The translations under genes and the position numbers were made by a program. A stretch of DNA of 64,000 nt from Acidobacteriota bacterium (GTDB taxonomy: Bacteria; Acidobacteriota; Terriglobia; Bryobacterales; Bryobacteraceae), in NCBI GenBank assembly GCA_014584705.1, contig JACTMJ010000018.1:62001-126000 (forward strand), read 5' to 3'. The notes beneath the pieces are model-generated. The model saw only the letters and a program-made list of their open reading frames with translations, was not told where the DNA came from and made no database searches. Shown here in pieces: positions 44,488-53,293 of this stretch (the first letter of the stretch is position 1; the number at the start of each line of letters is the position of its first letter).

Positions 44488-45537
44488 TTAGCGCATCGGA
44501 GATTCGAGCAGAGTCAGCCTCCCGCTGCTTCCGTCGAACTCGGCTTCCACGCCGATAGGGACGACGGACTGGTCCGGTACATGACCAATCATGAGGCCGC
44601 GGGCACAGGGAATATCGAGGTGCGAGGCCGCATCGCGTAGCACATGCTCCAGGCTGAAGGTATTGCCCGTATCCTCTGCGTCGGTGAACTTGCCGAATAT
44701 GAGCCCGCTGGCTTTGGCCAGCTTCCCGGAGAGAAGCAGTTGCGTGAGCATCCGGTCTACCCGGTAGGGCTTCTCGTGAACATCCTCCAGAAATACGAGC
44801 CGGCCCGAGAAGTCCGGTTCATAGGGGGTGCCCATCAGGCCCGTGACCAAGGTGAGGTTCCCACCGGTGAGGCGGCCGCGCGCGATGCCAGAGCGGAAGC
44901 TCGTGATGCGGTTCTCCCGCTCCACCCGTCCTGGGCCCGGGGTGAACGGAGGGGGCGCGGCAATAGGTATATTGGCCTTCGGCTCCATGAGCACTTTTTG
45001 AAATTCGCCGATGCTGTAATTTGTGAAGCGGCTCAGTGCGGTTTGCCCATGGTAAGTGATCAGACCGCACTTGCGGTGCAGCGCACAATGCAGCGCGGTG
45101 ATATCGCTATAGCCGATGAGCGCTTTCGGGTTGGACCGGATAACGTCGTAATCGAGGTAGGGAAGAACCCGCATTGCGCCGTAGCCGCCGGCCAGAGCCA
45201 TGATGGCACCAACTTCGGGATCGGCGAACATTGCGTTGAGGTCAGCCGCGCGGGCCGCATCCGGCCCTGCCAGATATTGCGTTCGTTCGAAGAGATGCTT
45301 GCCGGGCCTGGCGCGAAAGCCGAAACTCTCGACGAGTTCGAGGCCATAACGCACGGTTTCGTCTTCCGCGGCGGGGCTTGACGGTGCGACGACCCCGACG
45401 GTCATTCCAGGGCGCAGCCGTTTCGGCTTCAGCAGCGGCGGCGGGTCCTGGTTACCCTCCGCCGCCGCGCCTTCCGCCACAAAACCAATACTGCCCGCTA
45501 CTCCAAGGCCGGTCTGCACAAACTCCCGTCGCTGCAT
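44488..45537 (-). CDS. Tat-exported LD-carboxypeptidase (S66 family)
   Basis: LD-carboxypeptidase removes the terminal D-Ala from murein tetrapeptides during recycling. The 349-residue protein has the catalytic triad expected of S66: nucleophile S144 (LIGYSDITALH), E251 (FLEDVHEKPYR) and H319 (MIGHVPDQ). A Tat-like N-terminus (QRREFVQTGLGVAGSIGFV) indicates export, unlike the cytoplasmic E. coli LdcA, so it may act on periplasmic muropeptides or on a peptide antibiotic (MccF-like). It is a single gene. Confidence 0.88.
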   Translation of the reverse strand: MQRREFVQTGLGVAGSIGFVAEGAAAEGNQDPPPLLKPKRLRPGMTVGVVAPSSPAAEDETVRYGLELVESFGFRARPGKHLFERTQYLAGPDAARAADLNAMFADPEVGAIMALAGGYGAMRVLPYLDYDVIRSNPKALIGYSDITALHCALHRKCGLITYHGQTALSRFTNYSIGEFQKVLMEPKANIPIAAPPPFTPGPGRVERENRITSFRSGIARGRLTGGNLTLVTGLMGTPYEPDFSGRLVFLEDVHEKPYRVDRMLTQLLLSGKLAKASGLIFGKFTDAEDTGNTFSLEHVLRDAASHLDIPCARGLMIGHVPDQSVVPIGVEAEFDGSSGRLTLLESPMR

Positions 45538-45687
45538 CGGAGACTCCCCCTTTGCCCTACAGCGTTGCAGATCCGAGCCCTGCCGGGCAAGGGCGAGGGA
45601 ATTCGCTTGCCGGGTTCATGCGGGTCGTGCCTCGCAAGTGAGCACGAACCCGCACCCGGACTGGAAGCGGATCACCCGGATTGCGCC

Positions 45688-46194
45688 CTAGCCTTCCTCG
45701 TCCGCCGATGGGCCCAGCATCGCGGGGACAGAGATATCGTTCAGCCGCAGGTAAAGACCGAGTTGCGCGCGGTGGTGCACGAGGTGGTCCAAAATGAAGC
45801 TGCGCACGATGATCAGTTTCGGGAAGGAGAACATGACCTCACCCGCCTTCTTCATCGTCCAGATTTCCGCCAGCGTGGCATCGCTCACGCCCTTCAGCGC
45901 TTCGATGGATTCCGCCAGATTCCTATCGAACGTCGCGAGGAGGTCGGAAAGGTCTTTGGCAACATAGGCCTCGAACTTCGGTCCGTCGACGGGTTCGATG
46001 TCCAGTTCACTCGTGTCCAGTGTGTACTTCGCCCAGCCCAGGGACTCGGCAACGTGCGATGCGAGCTTGAGAAAAGTCATCGATTTGGGGTGCGGCGTCC
46101 AGTCGAACTTGCTTTCCGGAATCCGCTCCAGGACTTTGCGCGCGGAAATTGCGGAATGCGCGAGTTCCTCCGCCATTCCTTGTCCAATCGTCAT
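45688..46194 (-). CDS. DinB-family protein
   Basis: The 168-residue protein is a four-helix DinB-like bundle. Candidate metal ligands are H48 in LKLASHVAE and the histidines in FILDHLVHHRAQLGLYL, the family's C-terminal signature. Some family members are bacillithiol or mycothiol transferases; most are uncharacterised. The ATG at 46194 is preferred because GGAG lies nine bases upstream; longer starts (46203, TTG at 46209) overlap that site. It is a single gene. Confidence 0.85.
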   Translation of the reverse strand: MTIGQGMAEELAHSAISARKVLERIPESKFDWTPHPKSMTFLKLASHVAESLGWAKYTLDTSELDIEPVDGPKFEAYVAKDLSDLLATFDRNLAESIEALKGVSDATLAEIWTMKKAGEVMFSFPKLIIVRSFILDHLVHHRAQLGLYLRLNDISVPAMLGPSADEEG

Positions 46195-46360
46195 AGAATA
46201 CATCTCCAATCCGAGATAGAAATTGAAGGGTTGGTGACAGAGCCGCCGAACCTCTCTTCAAGCAGAATACGACAGTTTTTCGTGATTTCAGCAGAAAAGA
46301 GTGAAAAAATTTACAGTAATCTTTGGTTGATTGTGTGAGCCCGGAAATGTGGGTTCGGAT

Positions 46361-46873
46361 TCAGACCGTGGCAGGCGGTTCAACTGCGTTGGAAACATGC
46401 TTCGGTAGCGGATGGAGGGCGCGGAGAATGGATTCGGAGGAGGGTGCGCCACGCTGCGAGAAGACGATGGTGCCGACAGCATCGATCAGCACCACGGTGC
46501 GCTTCACAAGCCATCCGTTCGCGCGGTACAGCTTCGCGATTCGCTGACCCTGATCCACCAGTAGGGGGAAGGGGAACCGGTTATCGGCGGAGAAACGCCG
46601 GTGCCGGTCCGCGCAGGCCGGGTTCACGCCGAAGACGCGGACGCCGGCCGCTTCAAATTGACTCCAGGAATCTCGGATTTCACAGAGCTGCGCACGGCAA
46701 ACAGGAGTGCCGTCGGCCGGGTAGAAGACGAGCAACACCGCATGGCCGCGCAAGCTTGAAAGTCGAATGAGCCTGCCGGATTCGTCCAGCGCTTCAAACT
46801 CGGGGGCCGCACTGCCAGCCGGAAGCGGTTTTCCAAAAAAGTTCCACACAGCAATTTGGTTTTGCGCGACCAC
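46361..46873 (-). CDS. Peroxiredoxin of the PrxQ/Bcp type
   Basis: The 170-residue thiol peroxidase has the peroxidatic Cys C59 in ADGTPVCRAQLC and the resolving Cys C64 five residues on, the PrxQ arrangement. The following GVRVFGVNPA and FPFPLLVD segments fit the thioredoxin fold. It should reduce peroxides with thioredoxin. It lacks a clear signal peptide. A second, canonical Bcp is at 50754-51245. Confidence 0.85.
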   Translation of the reverse strand: MVAQNQIAVWNFFGKPLPAGSAAPEFEALDESGRLIRLSSLRGHAVLLVFYPADGTPVCRAQLCEIRDSWSQFEAAGVRVFGVNPACADRHRRFSADNRFPFPLLVDQGQRIAKLYRANGWLVKRTVVLIDAVGTIVFSQRGAPSSESILRALHPLPKHVSNAVEPPATV

Positions 46874-46938
46874 GGCCGAGCGCAGACAATACCGCTCCTC
46901 TGTTGCAGCCGGGCGTTTCCCCCGGGCTGCGCTATGGC

Positions 46939-47379
46939 CTATTCCGCACCTTTCAGAATCTCCATCAATCGGGCGTGAAACGCTTCCGCAGCCGGAATAT
47001 CAATGCAAACCACAAGAACGGTATCGTCCCCGGCAATCGTCCCCGCCACGCCCGAGGGAGCCGCATTGTCGATGGCAATCGCGAGGGAGTTCGCATGGGC
47101 CGCCGACGTCTTGAGCACGAGGAGGTTTTGTGCCGGACGGATATCGAGCAAATATCCGTTCACCGCGGATTCCAGGTGAGACGCCTTTTCGGGAAACTCC
47201 TGCAACTGTACATAGCCGTCTTTGGTCTTTACGAGGCCGAGTTCGCGAAGATCGCGGGAAAGCGTTACCTGGGTGGTGGTGATGTCCAGTTCCGCAAGTT
47301 CGCGCGCCAATTCCTCCTGTGTAAACACTGGCTTGCTCTCAATGATTTTGAGGATTTGACCCTGGCGGAAGACTTTCAT
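46939..47379 (-). CDS. argR: Arginine repressor ArgR
   Basis: ArgR is a hexameric, arginine-sensing transcriptional regulator. The 146-residue protein has the winged helix-turn-helix region (TQEELARELAELDITTTQVTLSRDLRELGLVK) and the arginine-binding core motif GTIAGDDT (residues 113-120). It follows argH by 18 bases and should control arg genes, probably including argH itself. I could not place an ARG box upstream of argH with confidence. Confidence 0.95.
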   Translation of the reverse strand: MKVFRQGQILKIIESKPVFTQEELARELAELDITTTQVTLSRDLRELGLVKTKDGYVQLQEFPEKASHLESAVNGYLLDIRPAQNLLVLKTSAAHANSLAIAIDNAAPSGVAGTIAGDDTVLVVCIDIPAAEAFHARLMEILKGAE

Positions 47380-47397
47380 CGCATCGCTCCCGAGCGC

Positions 47398-48807
47398 CTA
47401 CCAGATCGGGGTGCGTTCCCGCATGGAGGCGAGCCGTGCCCGCGCATTGGCCAGCGCTCCGCGAACGGCGGCGGGCCCGGTACCCCCCTTCGCTTCGCGG
47501 GTTTTCATTCCTTCGCGGGGATCGAGGAGCGCGGCGTGTTCCGGCCGAAATTCCGGTGCAAACGCCGCCAGGGTCTCGGGCGTCCAGTCGCCCGGTTTCT
47601 TGCCTGTTTCGACGCTGTGCAGCACCAGACGCCCCACCAGCTTGTGAGCGGAATGGAAGGGGAAGCCTTCCCGCGCGAGAGCCTCGGCCAGGTCGGTAGC
47701 CACCAGCCAGCCTTCCGCCGCAGCCTCCTCGGAGACCAGCGGGCGAAGCGCCACGCCGCGCGCGACTTCGGTGGCCATGGCAAGCGAGAGCTGCACGGTC
47801 TCGGCGGCGTCGAACAACTGCTCTTTGTCTTCCTGCATGTCGCGGTTGTAGGTCATCGGCAGGCCCTTCATCAGCACGTATAGCGCGGAGAAACTGCCAA
47901 AGACGCGCCCGGTCTTGCCGCGAATCAATTCGAGCGAATCGGGGTTCTTCTTCTGCGGCATCAGGCTGGAACCGCTGGTGACGGGGTCGCTCAGCTCCAG
48001 CCAGCCGAACTCGTCGCTCGAATACAGGATCCAGTCTTCGGCCAGACGAGAGAGGTGCAGGGCGATGGTACTGGCGGCGTAGAGATAGTCGAGGACGAAA
48101 TCGCGGTCCCCGGAAACGTCCATGCTGTTGGTAGTGGTGGCTTCGAACTCGAGTTCGCGGGCGATCTGCTCCCGGTCAATGGGGAAACCGCTGCCGGCAA
48201 GCGCGCCGGAGCCGAGGGGCATGACGTTCACGCGGGAACGGGCTTCGGTGAGGCGCTGCCAGTCCCGCTCCAGCATGTCCGCGTAGGCGAGAAGGTAATG
48301 CGGCCAAAGCACGGCCTGCGCGCGGCGAAGGTGAGTGAAGCCGGGAATTACCGCGTCCGGGTAGCGTTCGCCGAGGTTCAGCAAGGCTTCGATGAGATCC
48401 GCGACATGGTGGCGGGTGGCATCAATCTCTTCCCGCAGCCAGAGCCGTGTATCGAGAGAAACCTGTTCATTGCGGCTGCGCCCGGTGTGAATCTTCTCGG
48501 CCGCGGGACCGGCGTACTCGTGAAGCTTACGGATGACGAGCGTGTGGACATCTTCCTCGGACGCGCCGGCGAAGAAGCGCTCGTCGTTCGACTCCGTCTC
48601 AATGCGTTGCAGCGCGGCGAAGATGTGGCGGTATTCGTCGTCATTGAGAATGCCGATGCGCAGCAGTGCATTCGCGAAGGCCTTGGATCCGCGCACGTCG
48701 GCGCGAATCAGTTTGCGGTCAAAGTGGAGAGACCGCGAGAAGCGGTCAAACAGTTCCGAGGGTCCGACGGCAAAACGGCCGCCCCACAGCTTCATGGGTT
48801 CCGACAT
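47398..48807 (-). CDS. argH: Argininosuccinate lyase
   Basis: ArgH cleaves argininosuccinate to arginine and fumarate, the last step of arginine synthesis. The 469-residue enzyme shows KLWGGRF at the N-terminus, HTGRSRNEQVS, and the fumarate-lyase signature GSSLMPQKKNPD with its catalytic Ser loop. The ATG at 48807 (MSEPMKLWGGRF) gives the usual length; the open frame extends 13 codons further without homology. It is the first gene of argH-argR. Confidence 0.97.
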   Translation of the reverse strand: MSEPMKLWGGRFAVGPSELFDRFSRSLHFDRKLIRADVRGSKAFANALLRIGILNDDEYRHIFAALQRIETESNDERFFAGASEEDVHTLVIRKLHEYAGPAAEKIHTGRSRNEQVSLDTRLWLREEIDATRHHVADLIEALLNLGERYPDAVIPGFTHLRRAQAVLWPHYLLAYADMLERDWQRLTEARSRVNVMPLGSGALAGSGFPIDREQIARELEFEATTTNSMDVSGDRDFVLDYLYAASTIALHLSRLAEDWILYSSDEFGWLELSDPVTSGSSLMPQKKNPDSLELIRGKTGRVFGSFSALYVLMKGLPMTYNRDMQEDKEQLFDAAETVQLSLAMATEVARGVALRPLVSEEAAAEGWLVATDLAEALAREGFPFHSAHKLVGRLVLHSVETGKKPGDWTPETLAAFAPEFRPEHAALLDPREGMKTREAKGGTGPAAVRGALANARARLASMRERTPIW

Positions 48808-48917
48808 GATCCTACTTATCCTTGGCTGGCAGCCTGATGGCCGCAACTCCTGATCTTAGCGCGAAGCCGCGGTTTTCAGCTTCCCCGCCGCTAGGTGCGA
48901 CATGCGCCAAACCCGCA

Positions 48918-48937
48918 ATACGACCCGAGAGTCGTAT
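48918..48937. promoter_or_regulatory. Perfect inverted repeat upstream of argH
   Basis: ATACGAC (48918-48924) and GTCGTAT (48931-48937) form a perfect seven-base inverted repeat 111 bases before the argH start, in a 258-base region with no gene. It does not match the E. coli ARG box. An operator role is inferred only from position. Confidence 0.3.
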
Positions 48938-49015
48938 CTTCAGGGGCCGGAGGTTCGGACGCTTCGGGGCGGAAGTGCGGGATTTCGGGAAGTCTGGAGG
49001 ATCCTCAACAAGACC

Positions 49016-49044
49016 TTGAAATATAGCACCGAGTGCCATAGTAT
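49016..49044 (+). promoter_or_regulatory. Predicted sigma-70 promoter of the relic toxin-antitoxin locus
   Basis: TTGAAA (49016-49021) and TAGTAT (49039-49044) are spaced by exactly 17 bases, 22 bases before the toxin remnant's ATG. Confidence 0.6.
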
Positions 49045-49065
49045 AGAAGTGGGTCAAGTTGTGCA

Positions 49066-49213
49066 ATGGGCCCCACGCGAGTCTACAAGTCGAAGTGGTT
49101 CCAGCGGTTTGCAAGGAAGGAGGGCATTGTCAGCGACGCAAATGGCAGTGTTGGTGAAGAACGGCGATTTTGTGGAGGTTACTCGCGATGAGCAGACGAC
49201 AGTATCGAAGTGA
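49066..49213 (+). pseudogene. Relic RelE/HigB-type toxin gene with internal deletion
   Basis: From the ATG at 49066 the frame reads MGPTRVYKSKWFQRFARKEG, the typical start of a RelE/HigB-type toxin of the TA operon family. About 22 codons later the homology stops. In the next frame, from about 49123, the sequence reads ALSATQMAVLVKNGDFVEVT and continues to a stop at 49213, which resembles the usual C-terminus of these toxins. About 70 internal residues and the frame are missing, so the toxin should be inactive. Its tail overlaps the antitoxin start by 26 bases, as in intact loci. Confidence in the family is by eye. Confidence 0.65.
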
Positions 49214-49508
49214 CGCCATGGCTGCCATCCACGAGACGATGGAGGCGCTTCATGGCATTGGGGCTATCGATAAGCAGACCATGCGGCATTTTGACGAAGC
49301 TTGCCTGACTCCGGTCCGTGCGCTGACGGCGGAAGAAATCCGGGCGCTGCGCGAGCGAGAGCATGTGAGCCAGACAGTGTTCGCAAATTATCTGAATGTG
49401 ACAACGAGCCTTGTGAGCAAGTGGGAGCGAGGCGAAAAGAAGCCATCCGCGCCCGCGTTGAAACTGCTGTCGCTAATCGAGAAGCATGGCATCGACGCCG
49501 TAGCGTAG
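49188..49508 (+). CDS. HigA-like antitoxin, Xre helix-turn-helix regulator
   Basis: The 106-residue protein ends in an Xre-type helix-turn-helix domain: LTAEEIRALREREHVSQTVFANYL, then VTTSLVSKWERGEKKPSAPALKLLSLI. The N-terminus (SRRQYRSDAMAAIHETMEALHGIGAIDKQTMRHFDE) is that of HigA/NadS antitoxins, which bind their toxin and repress their own promoter. Its ATG at 49188 has GGAGG nine bases upstream. It appears complete although the toxin upstream is broken, so it may now act only as a regulator. Confidence 0.87.
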   Translation: MSRRQYRSDAMAAIHETMEALHGIGAIDKQTMRHFDEACLTPVRALTAEEIRALREREHVSQTVFANYLNVTTSLVSKWERGEKKPSAPALKLLSLIEKHGIDAVA

Positions 49509-49648
49509 CGGCTCGCGGCTTGGGGACGAAACGGAGTTCGCGGATATGCGCTCAGACGATTGCGCGAGATAGCACCGACGCCCTTTCGACTGCACTACTT
49601 CTATCGGGTTCGCGCCGGTCGCGTCTCCGAGACGAGGAGGCATTCGGA

Positions 49649-50644
49649 ATGAATGTGGCAATTAACGGCCTTGGCAGAATTGGCCGTGCGGCGATGAAAC
49701 AGGTTCTGGACGAAAGCGCGTTGAACCTGGTTGCCGTGAACGACCTGATCCCCGCTGACAATCTGGCGTATCTTCTGAACTTCGATACGGTCTACGGACG
49801 CTACCAGCGAACCGTGGAAGCGGCGGATGGCGGGTTGCGCGTGGACGGACGCACGATTCCGCTCTATAGCGAGAGGGACCCCGCGCGCCTGCCTTGGAAG
49901 GAACTTGGGGTCTCTCTGGTATTCGAGTGCACCGGCGCCTTCCGCAAGCGCGAAGACCTTGCGAAACACGTCGATGCGGGAGCGCAAACCGTCATCCTTT
50001 CCGCGCCCGCCAAGGGGGACGATATTGGCACCGTGGTTCACGGCGTGAACACCGCCACGGGCGAAGGCAAGCGGATAATTTCCTGCGCCAGTTGCACCAC
50101 CAATTGCATCGCGCCCGTCATGGAAGTGATGAACCGGAGAATTGGCATTCGGAAGGCGATCATGACCACCATTCATGCCTATACCACAAGCCAGGGAATT
50201 GTGGACGGGCCGAACAAGCAATTCCGCCGGGGCCGTGCGGCAGCGGCGAATCTGGTTCCCACCTCGACGGGGGCGGCGAAAGCAGCCACGCTGGCGCTGC
50301 CGGAACTCAAAGGGAAGTTTGACGGCGTGGCGGTGAGAGCACCGGTTCCGGTGGGCTCGCTTGCCGACATTGTTCTTCTCACCAGCCGCCCCACCAGCGT
50401 GGAGGAAGTGAACACGATCTTCCGCGAAGAATCCCAATCCGAGCGATACCGCGGGATTCTCGACGCCACCGACGATCCGATCGTCTCGTCCGACATCATT
50501 GGCCGTACGCACGCCTCTATCGTGGACCTGGGGACGACGCAGGTAGTGGACGGTGATCTCGTCAAGGTGATGAGCTGGTACGACAACGAGTGGGGCTACA
50601 CCCATCAGATGCTGCGTGAAGCGATCGCCATTGCGAAGGCTTAG
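49649..50644 (+). CDS. gap: Glyceraldehyde-3-phosphate dehydrogenase
   Basis: This glycolytic enzyme oxidises glyceraldehyde 3-phosphate with NAD+ and phosphate. The 331-residue protein has the Rossmann start AINGLGRIGRAAM, VAVNDL (Asp favouring NAD+), the catalytic Cys C149 in SCASCTTNCIAP and H176 in TTIHAYT, the classical numbering. The ATG at 49649 is preceded by GAGGAGG eight bases away. No pgk or tpi adjoins it. Confidence 0.97.
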   Translation: MNVAINGLGRIGRAAMKQVLDESALNLVAVNDLIPADNLAYLLNFDTVYGRYQRTVEAADGGLRVDGRTIPLYSERDPARLPWKELGVSLVFECTGAFRKREDLAKHVDAGAQTVILSAPAKGDDIGTVVHGVNTATGEGKRIISCASCTTNCIAPVMEVMNRRIGIRKAIMTTIHAYTTSQGIVDGPNKQFRRGRAAAANLVPTSTGAAKAATLALPELKGKFDGVAVRAPVPVGSLADIVLLTSRPTSVEEVNTIFREESQSERYRGILDATDDPIVSSDIIGRTHASIVDLGTTQVVDGDLVKVMSWYDNEWGYTHQMLREAIAIAKA

Positions 50645-50753
50645 TGCCGCCATTCGTAAGACTTCGAGGGCGCATCCTTTGGCCTGTGTGAGCCGGGGAG
50701 GCGCGGCGCGCTGGCAGCACTTGCGTCGCGGCCTCTCCGGCGAAATAGCGCTC

Positions 50754-51245
50754 CTATTGCATCGCCTGGATATCAGCGAGCACTTGTTCCGCGTGGCCGT
50801 CTGCCTTCACCTTGCGGTAGATCTTGAGGATCTTACCGTCTTCGCCGATGACGAACGTGGAGCGTTCGATCCCCACGCTTTTCTTGCCGTACATGTTCTT
50901 TTCCACCCAGACGCCGTACGCATTGGCGGCTGTTCTTTCGGTGTCGGCAAGGAGGGGGAAGGTCAGGTCGAACTTGCTCTTGAACTTGGCCTGCGCGTTG
51001 GGCTCGTCGGGGGAAATCCCAATTACCTCGACGCCAAGCTTTTCGAATGCACTCTTCGTATCGCGGAACTGGCAGGATTCGGTTGTGCAGCCAGGGGTGT
51101 CGGCTTTGGGGTAGAAATACAGGACGACTTTCTTGCCCTTGAGCGAAGACAGTTTAAAGACGCTACCGTCGTCGGTTTCCAGTTTAATTTCAGGTGCTTT
51201 CTTGCCCACGGCAAGCGTGGCGGGGTTGGTATCCGTGCTAGACAT
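50754..51245 (-). CDS. bcp: Thioredoxin-dependent thiol peroxidase Bcp
   Basis: The 163-residue peroxidase has C53 and C58 in KADTPGCTTESCQFRD, the Bcp/PrxQ signature, and the usual GVEVIGISPD and FPLLADTERT segments. It reduces organic and hydrogen peroxides with thioredoxin in the cytoplasm. It is convergent with gap, 109 bases away. Confidence 0.95.
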   Translation of the reverse strand: MSSTDTNPATLAVGKKAPEIKLETDDGSVFKLSSLKGKKVVLYFYPKADTPGCTTESCQFRDTKSAFEKLGVEVIGISPDEPNAQAKFKSKFDLTFPLLADTERTAANAYGVWVEKNMYGKKSVGIERSTFVIGEDGKILKIYRKVKADGHAEQVLADIQAMQ

Positions 51246-51318
51246 ACGGTATTGGATCCACCGAATGCAGGTTCGGACTTCTTTTTGTTGGGGGAATCGG
51301 GCGCAAGCGGGAAGTGGG

Positions 51319-51693
51319 CTAGCGCCGTTCCGCCAGGGCTTCCTTCAGCATCTTTTCAAACTTCAGTTTCTGCTGGTCCGTGAGCAGTTCGGTGATCTTC
51401 TCACGGCCGGACGCTTTCACTTCGTCAAGCTGATCCTGCAGTGCGTGGTAGTACTGGAAATAGTCATCCAGCACCACGCGCAGCCGTTCCTGCTGGTCTG
51501 GCGTGAGGTCCAGCTCGGTAGTGAGCCGCGAGAGCGTCATTTCGCGACTGAGTTCCTGGGGAGATGAGGCGACGAAGGTCTGCGATTGGGTGAAGGTGAT
51601 GGCGATTGCACCCACCAGGGCGCCGCACAGGAAGATCAGCGAGAAGGTGAGCAAGACGCGCGGGTTGCTCCAGGAGTAGTGATTGCCCGACAC
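51319..51693 (-). CDS. Membrane-anchored Spy/CpxP-like protein
   Basis: The 124-residue protein has one N-terminal transmembrane helix (VLLTFSLIFLCGALVGAIAITF) and a helical periplasmic part. That part carries the LTPDQQ and LTDQQ repeats (LDLTPDQQERLRVVL and ELLTDQQKLKFE) seen in Spy/CpxP chaperones and metal-resistance proteins. It starts with GTG at 51693, sharing one base with the preceding gene's stop (TAGTG). It is the third gene of a sigma/anti-sigma operon, probably a periplasmic sensor. Confidence 0.75.
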   Translation of the reverse strand: MSGNHYSWSNPRVLLTFSLIFLCGALVGAIAITFTQSQTFVASSPQELSREMTLSRLTTELDLTPDQQERLRVVLDDYFQYYHALQDQLDEVKASGREKITELLTDQQKLKFEKMLKEALAERR

Positions 51694-52157
51694 TATTCGG
51701 CTCCCTGATAATTTGCCAGCGTCACGAGCATATTCTGGCGGTCCCGCGCCGGATCCTTACCCAGATTTCCGGGGTGCTCCGGTTCCATCAGGACGCGCTG
51801 TGTCTCCAAGGTAATCATAGTCTGCTCAGCCGAACGAGCCACCACGAAACCGGCCAGCATCGCCATCAGAGCCAGGGAAGCGAATGCCAGTTTCTTCGAG
51901 AGCGCGGGGGAGACGAAGAGGTCCCAGATGCTCGCGGGTTTCTCGGATTCGATGCGGGCCATGACGCGCAAAGCAAAGCCGGGACGCGGACCCACGTCTT
52001 CCGGGCACCGCAGATCGCGCAGGAAGCGAGCCTGCGCGCACATCAACTGCACTTCTTTCTGCTTCATGCCGGCCTCAAATCCTTCGATTGCCGTTCGCCT
52101 GTCTTCCGGAGTTAGCCCGGCGAGGTACGCTTCTTCGCCTTTTTGATCGCGGTCCAT
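51693..52157 (-). CDS. Probable membrane anti-sigma factor
   Basis: The 154-residue protein has a cytoplasmic N-terminus (residues 1-90, with a MKQKEVQLMCAQARFLRDL helix), one transmembrane helix (KLAFASLALMAMLAGFVVA) and a short periplasmic tail. Position between an ECF sigma gene and a Spy-like gene supports an anti-sigma role. No zinc motif is present. The ATG at 52157 has GAGG upstream. It follows the sigma gene by 104 bases. Confidence 0.65.
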   Translation of the reverse strand: MDRDQKGEEAYLAGLTPEDRRTAIEGFEAGMKQKEVQLMCAQARFLRDLRCPEDVGPRPGFALRVMARIESEKPASIWDLFVSPALSKKLAFASLALMAMLAGFVVARSAEQTMITLETQRVLMEPEHPGNLGKDPARDRQNMLVTLANYQGAE

Positions 52158-52261
52158 GTCACTCGACCTCACAAGTACTTACTCGAACGCCCAAGCCAGA
52201 CATCTTCCCCTGCGTTCCAGCGGTCCCATGGCGGCACGGCCAGCGGACCACATCGCGCCTG

Positions 52262-52927
52262 TCAGCTCCGCATGAACGACGGAACCACTCCCATGCGCTC
52301 CGCCACCTTCACGAGTTTCTGTCGAGCGCGGAATAACTTCACTTTGATCGTATTCTCGTTGATTCCGGTCATGTCCGCCAACTCCTCCACGGAATGGCCT
52401 TCCACTTCCTTCATCAGCAGCAGACTCCGCTCTTCTTCCGTAAGTTTTGTCAGCAGCTTGGCAAGATAGTCCCGGCGGGCTAGCGTCGTATCCACCGGAG
52501 TTGTCTTGTCCTTGGCGATGTCGGTATTCTCCATCCGCATCGCATCATCTTCGGAAAAGTCGCTCTCGTAAACCAGCTTGCGCACCTTCTTCTTGCGCAG
52601 ATAGTCGTAGCACTCGTTCACCGTGATCTTATAGACCCAGGTGAGCAGGGAACTGCGGAAGTCAAAATTCTTGAGAGAGAAATAGACCTTGGAGAACACC
52701 TGCTGGGCGATATCCTCCGCGTCGTTGTGGTTGCGCAGAATCCCATAGATGATCGAAAAAACCTTCGCCTGGTACCGTTCCACGATACTCTGGAAGGCCA
52801 TTTCGTCACCGGCTTGAGCCCGGCGAACCAATGCGGCTTCTTCGGTCTTTGGATAGTCCACGCGCGCTTTCGGTCTCGTAGCCGCCGCGTGCGATGGAAC
52901 GGTCATGGTTCCGGTCATCGTGCTCAT
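52262..52927 (-). CDS. ECF RNA polymerase sigma factor
   Basis: The 221-residue protein has region 2 (AFQSIVERYQAKVFSIIYGILRNHNDAEDIAQQVFSKVYF) and region 4 (LTEEERSLLLMKEVEGHSVEELADMTGINENTIKVKLFRARQKL). The size, with a 30-residue N-terminal tail, is usual for RpoE-like ECF factors. It heads the operon with the anti-sigma and Spy-like genes and probably governs an envelope or oxidative response. Confidence 0.92.
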   Translation of the reverse strand: MSTMTGTMTVPSHAAATRPKARVDYPKTEEAALVRRAQAGDEMAFQSIVERYQAKVFSIIYGILRNHNDAEDIAQQVFSKVYFSLKNFDFRSSLLTWVYKITVNECYDYLRKKKVRKLVYESDFSEDDAMRMENTDIAKDKTTPVDTTLARRDYLAKLLTKLTEEERSLLLMKEVEGHSVEELADMTGINENTIKVKLFRARQKLVKVAERMGVVPSFMRS

Positions 52928-53293
52928 GGTCGGTTCGACGTGCCCCCTTCCCCTCCGGTTTCATCCGGTTTCCCGTCCCGTCCCCGCTGAGGGCGGGGCC
53001 GAAATCGGGTGATTCCGGAACGAAATCGGCATTTTCTCAGGAATGCCGTCGGATCTGACGCGCACATGAGCCCACGCGTTGCGTTCTTGCAAAAGAATTG
53101 ACTCCCGCGCACGGCGCGGCCAATTCCCGCTGGCAGCGAGGATAACAGATTTTGGGAACTTCCCGATAGCGCGACTCATCCTGAACAGCAGAGCGGATCC
53201 ATCTACCGAGCGGTGGCGATGGTGCTTGGCGACGGCCGCCCACTTCGCTACACTGGAAATACTGGTGGATACTGTTCGTAGGAGTATAGGTTC
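52928..53293. other. Divergent intergenic region between the sigma gene and the Fe-S carrier gene
   Basis: These 366 bases have no gene. They contain the promoter listed for the Fe-S carrier and presumably the sigma operon promoter. The left part is rich in C/T with repeated CCCCTTCCCC-like runs; I see no further structure. Confidence 0.5.
53226..53254 (+). promoter_or_regulatory. Predicted sigma-70 promoter of the A-type Fe-S carrier gene
   Basis: TTGGCG (53226-53231) and TACACT (53249-53254) are spaced by exactly 17 bases and lie 40 bases before the start. Confidence 0.55.
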
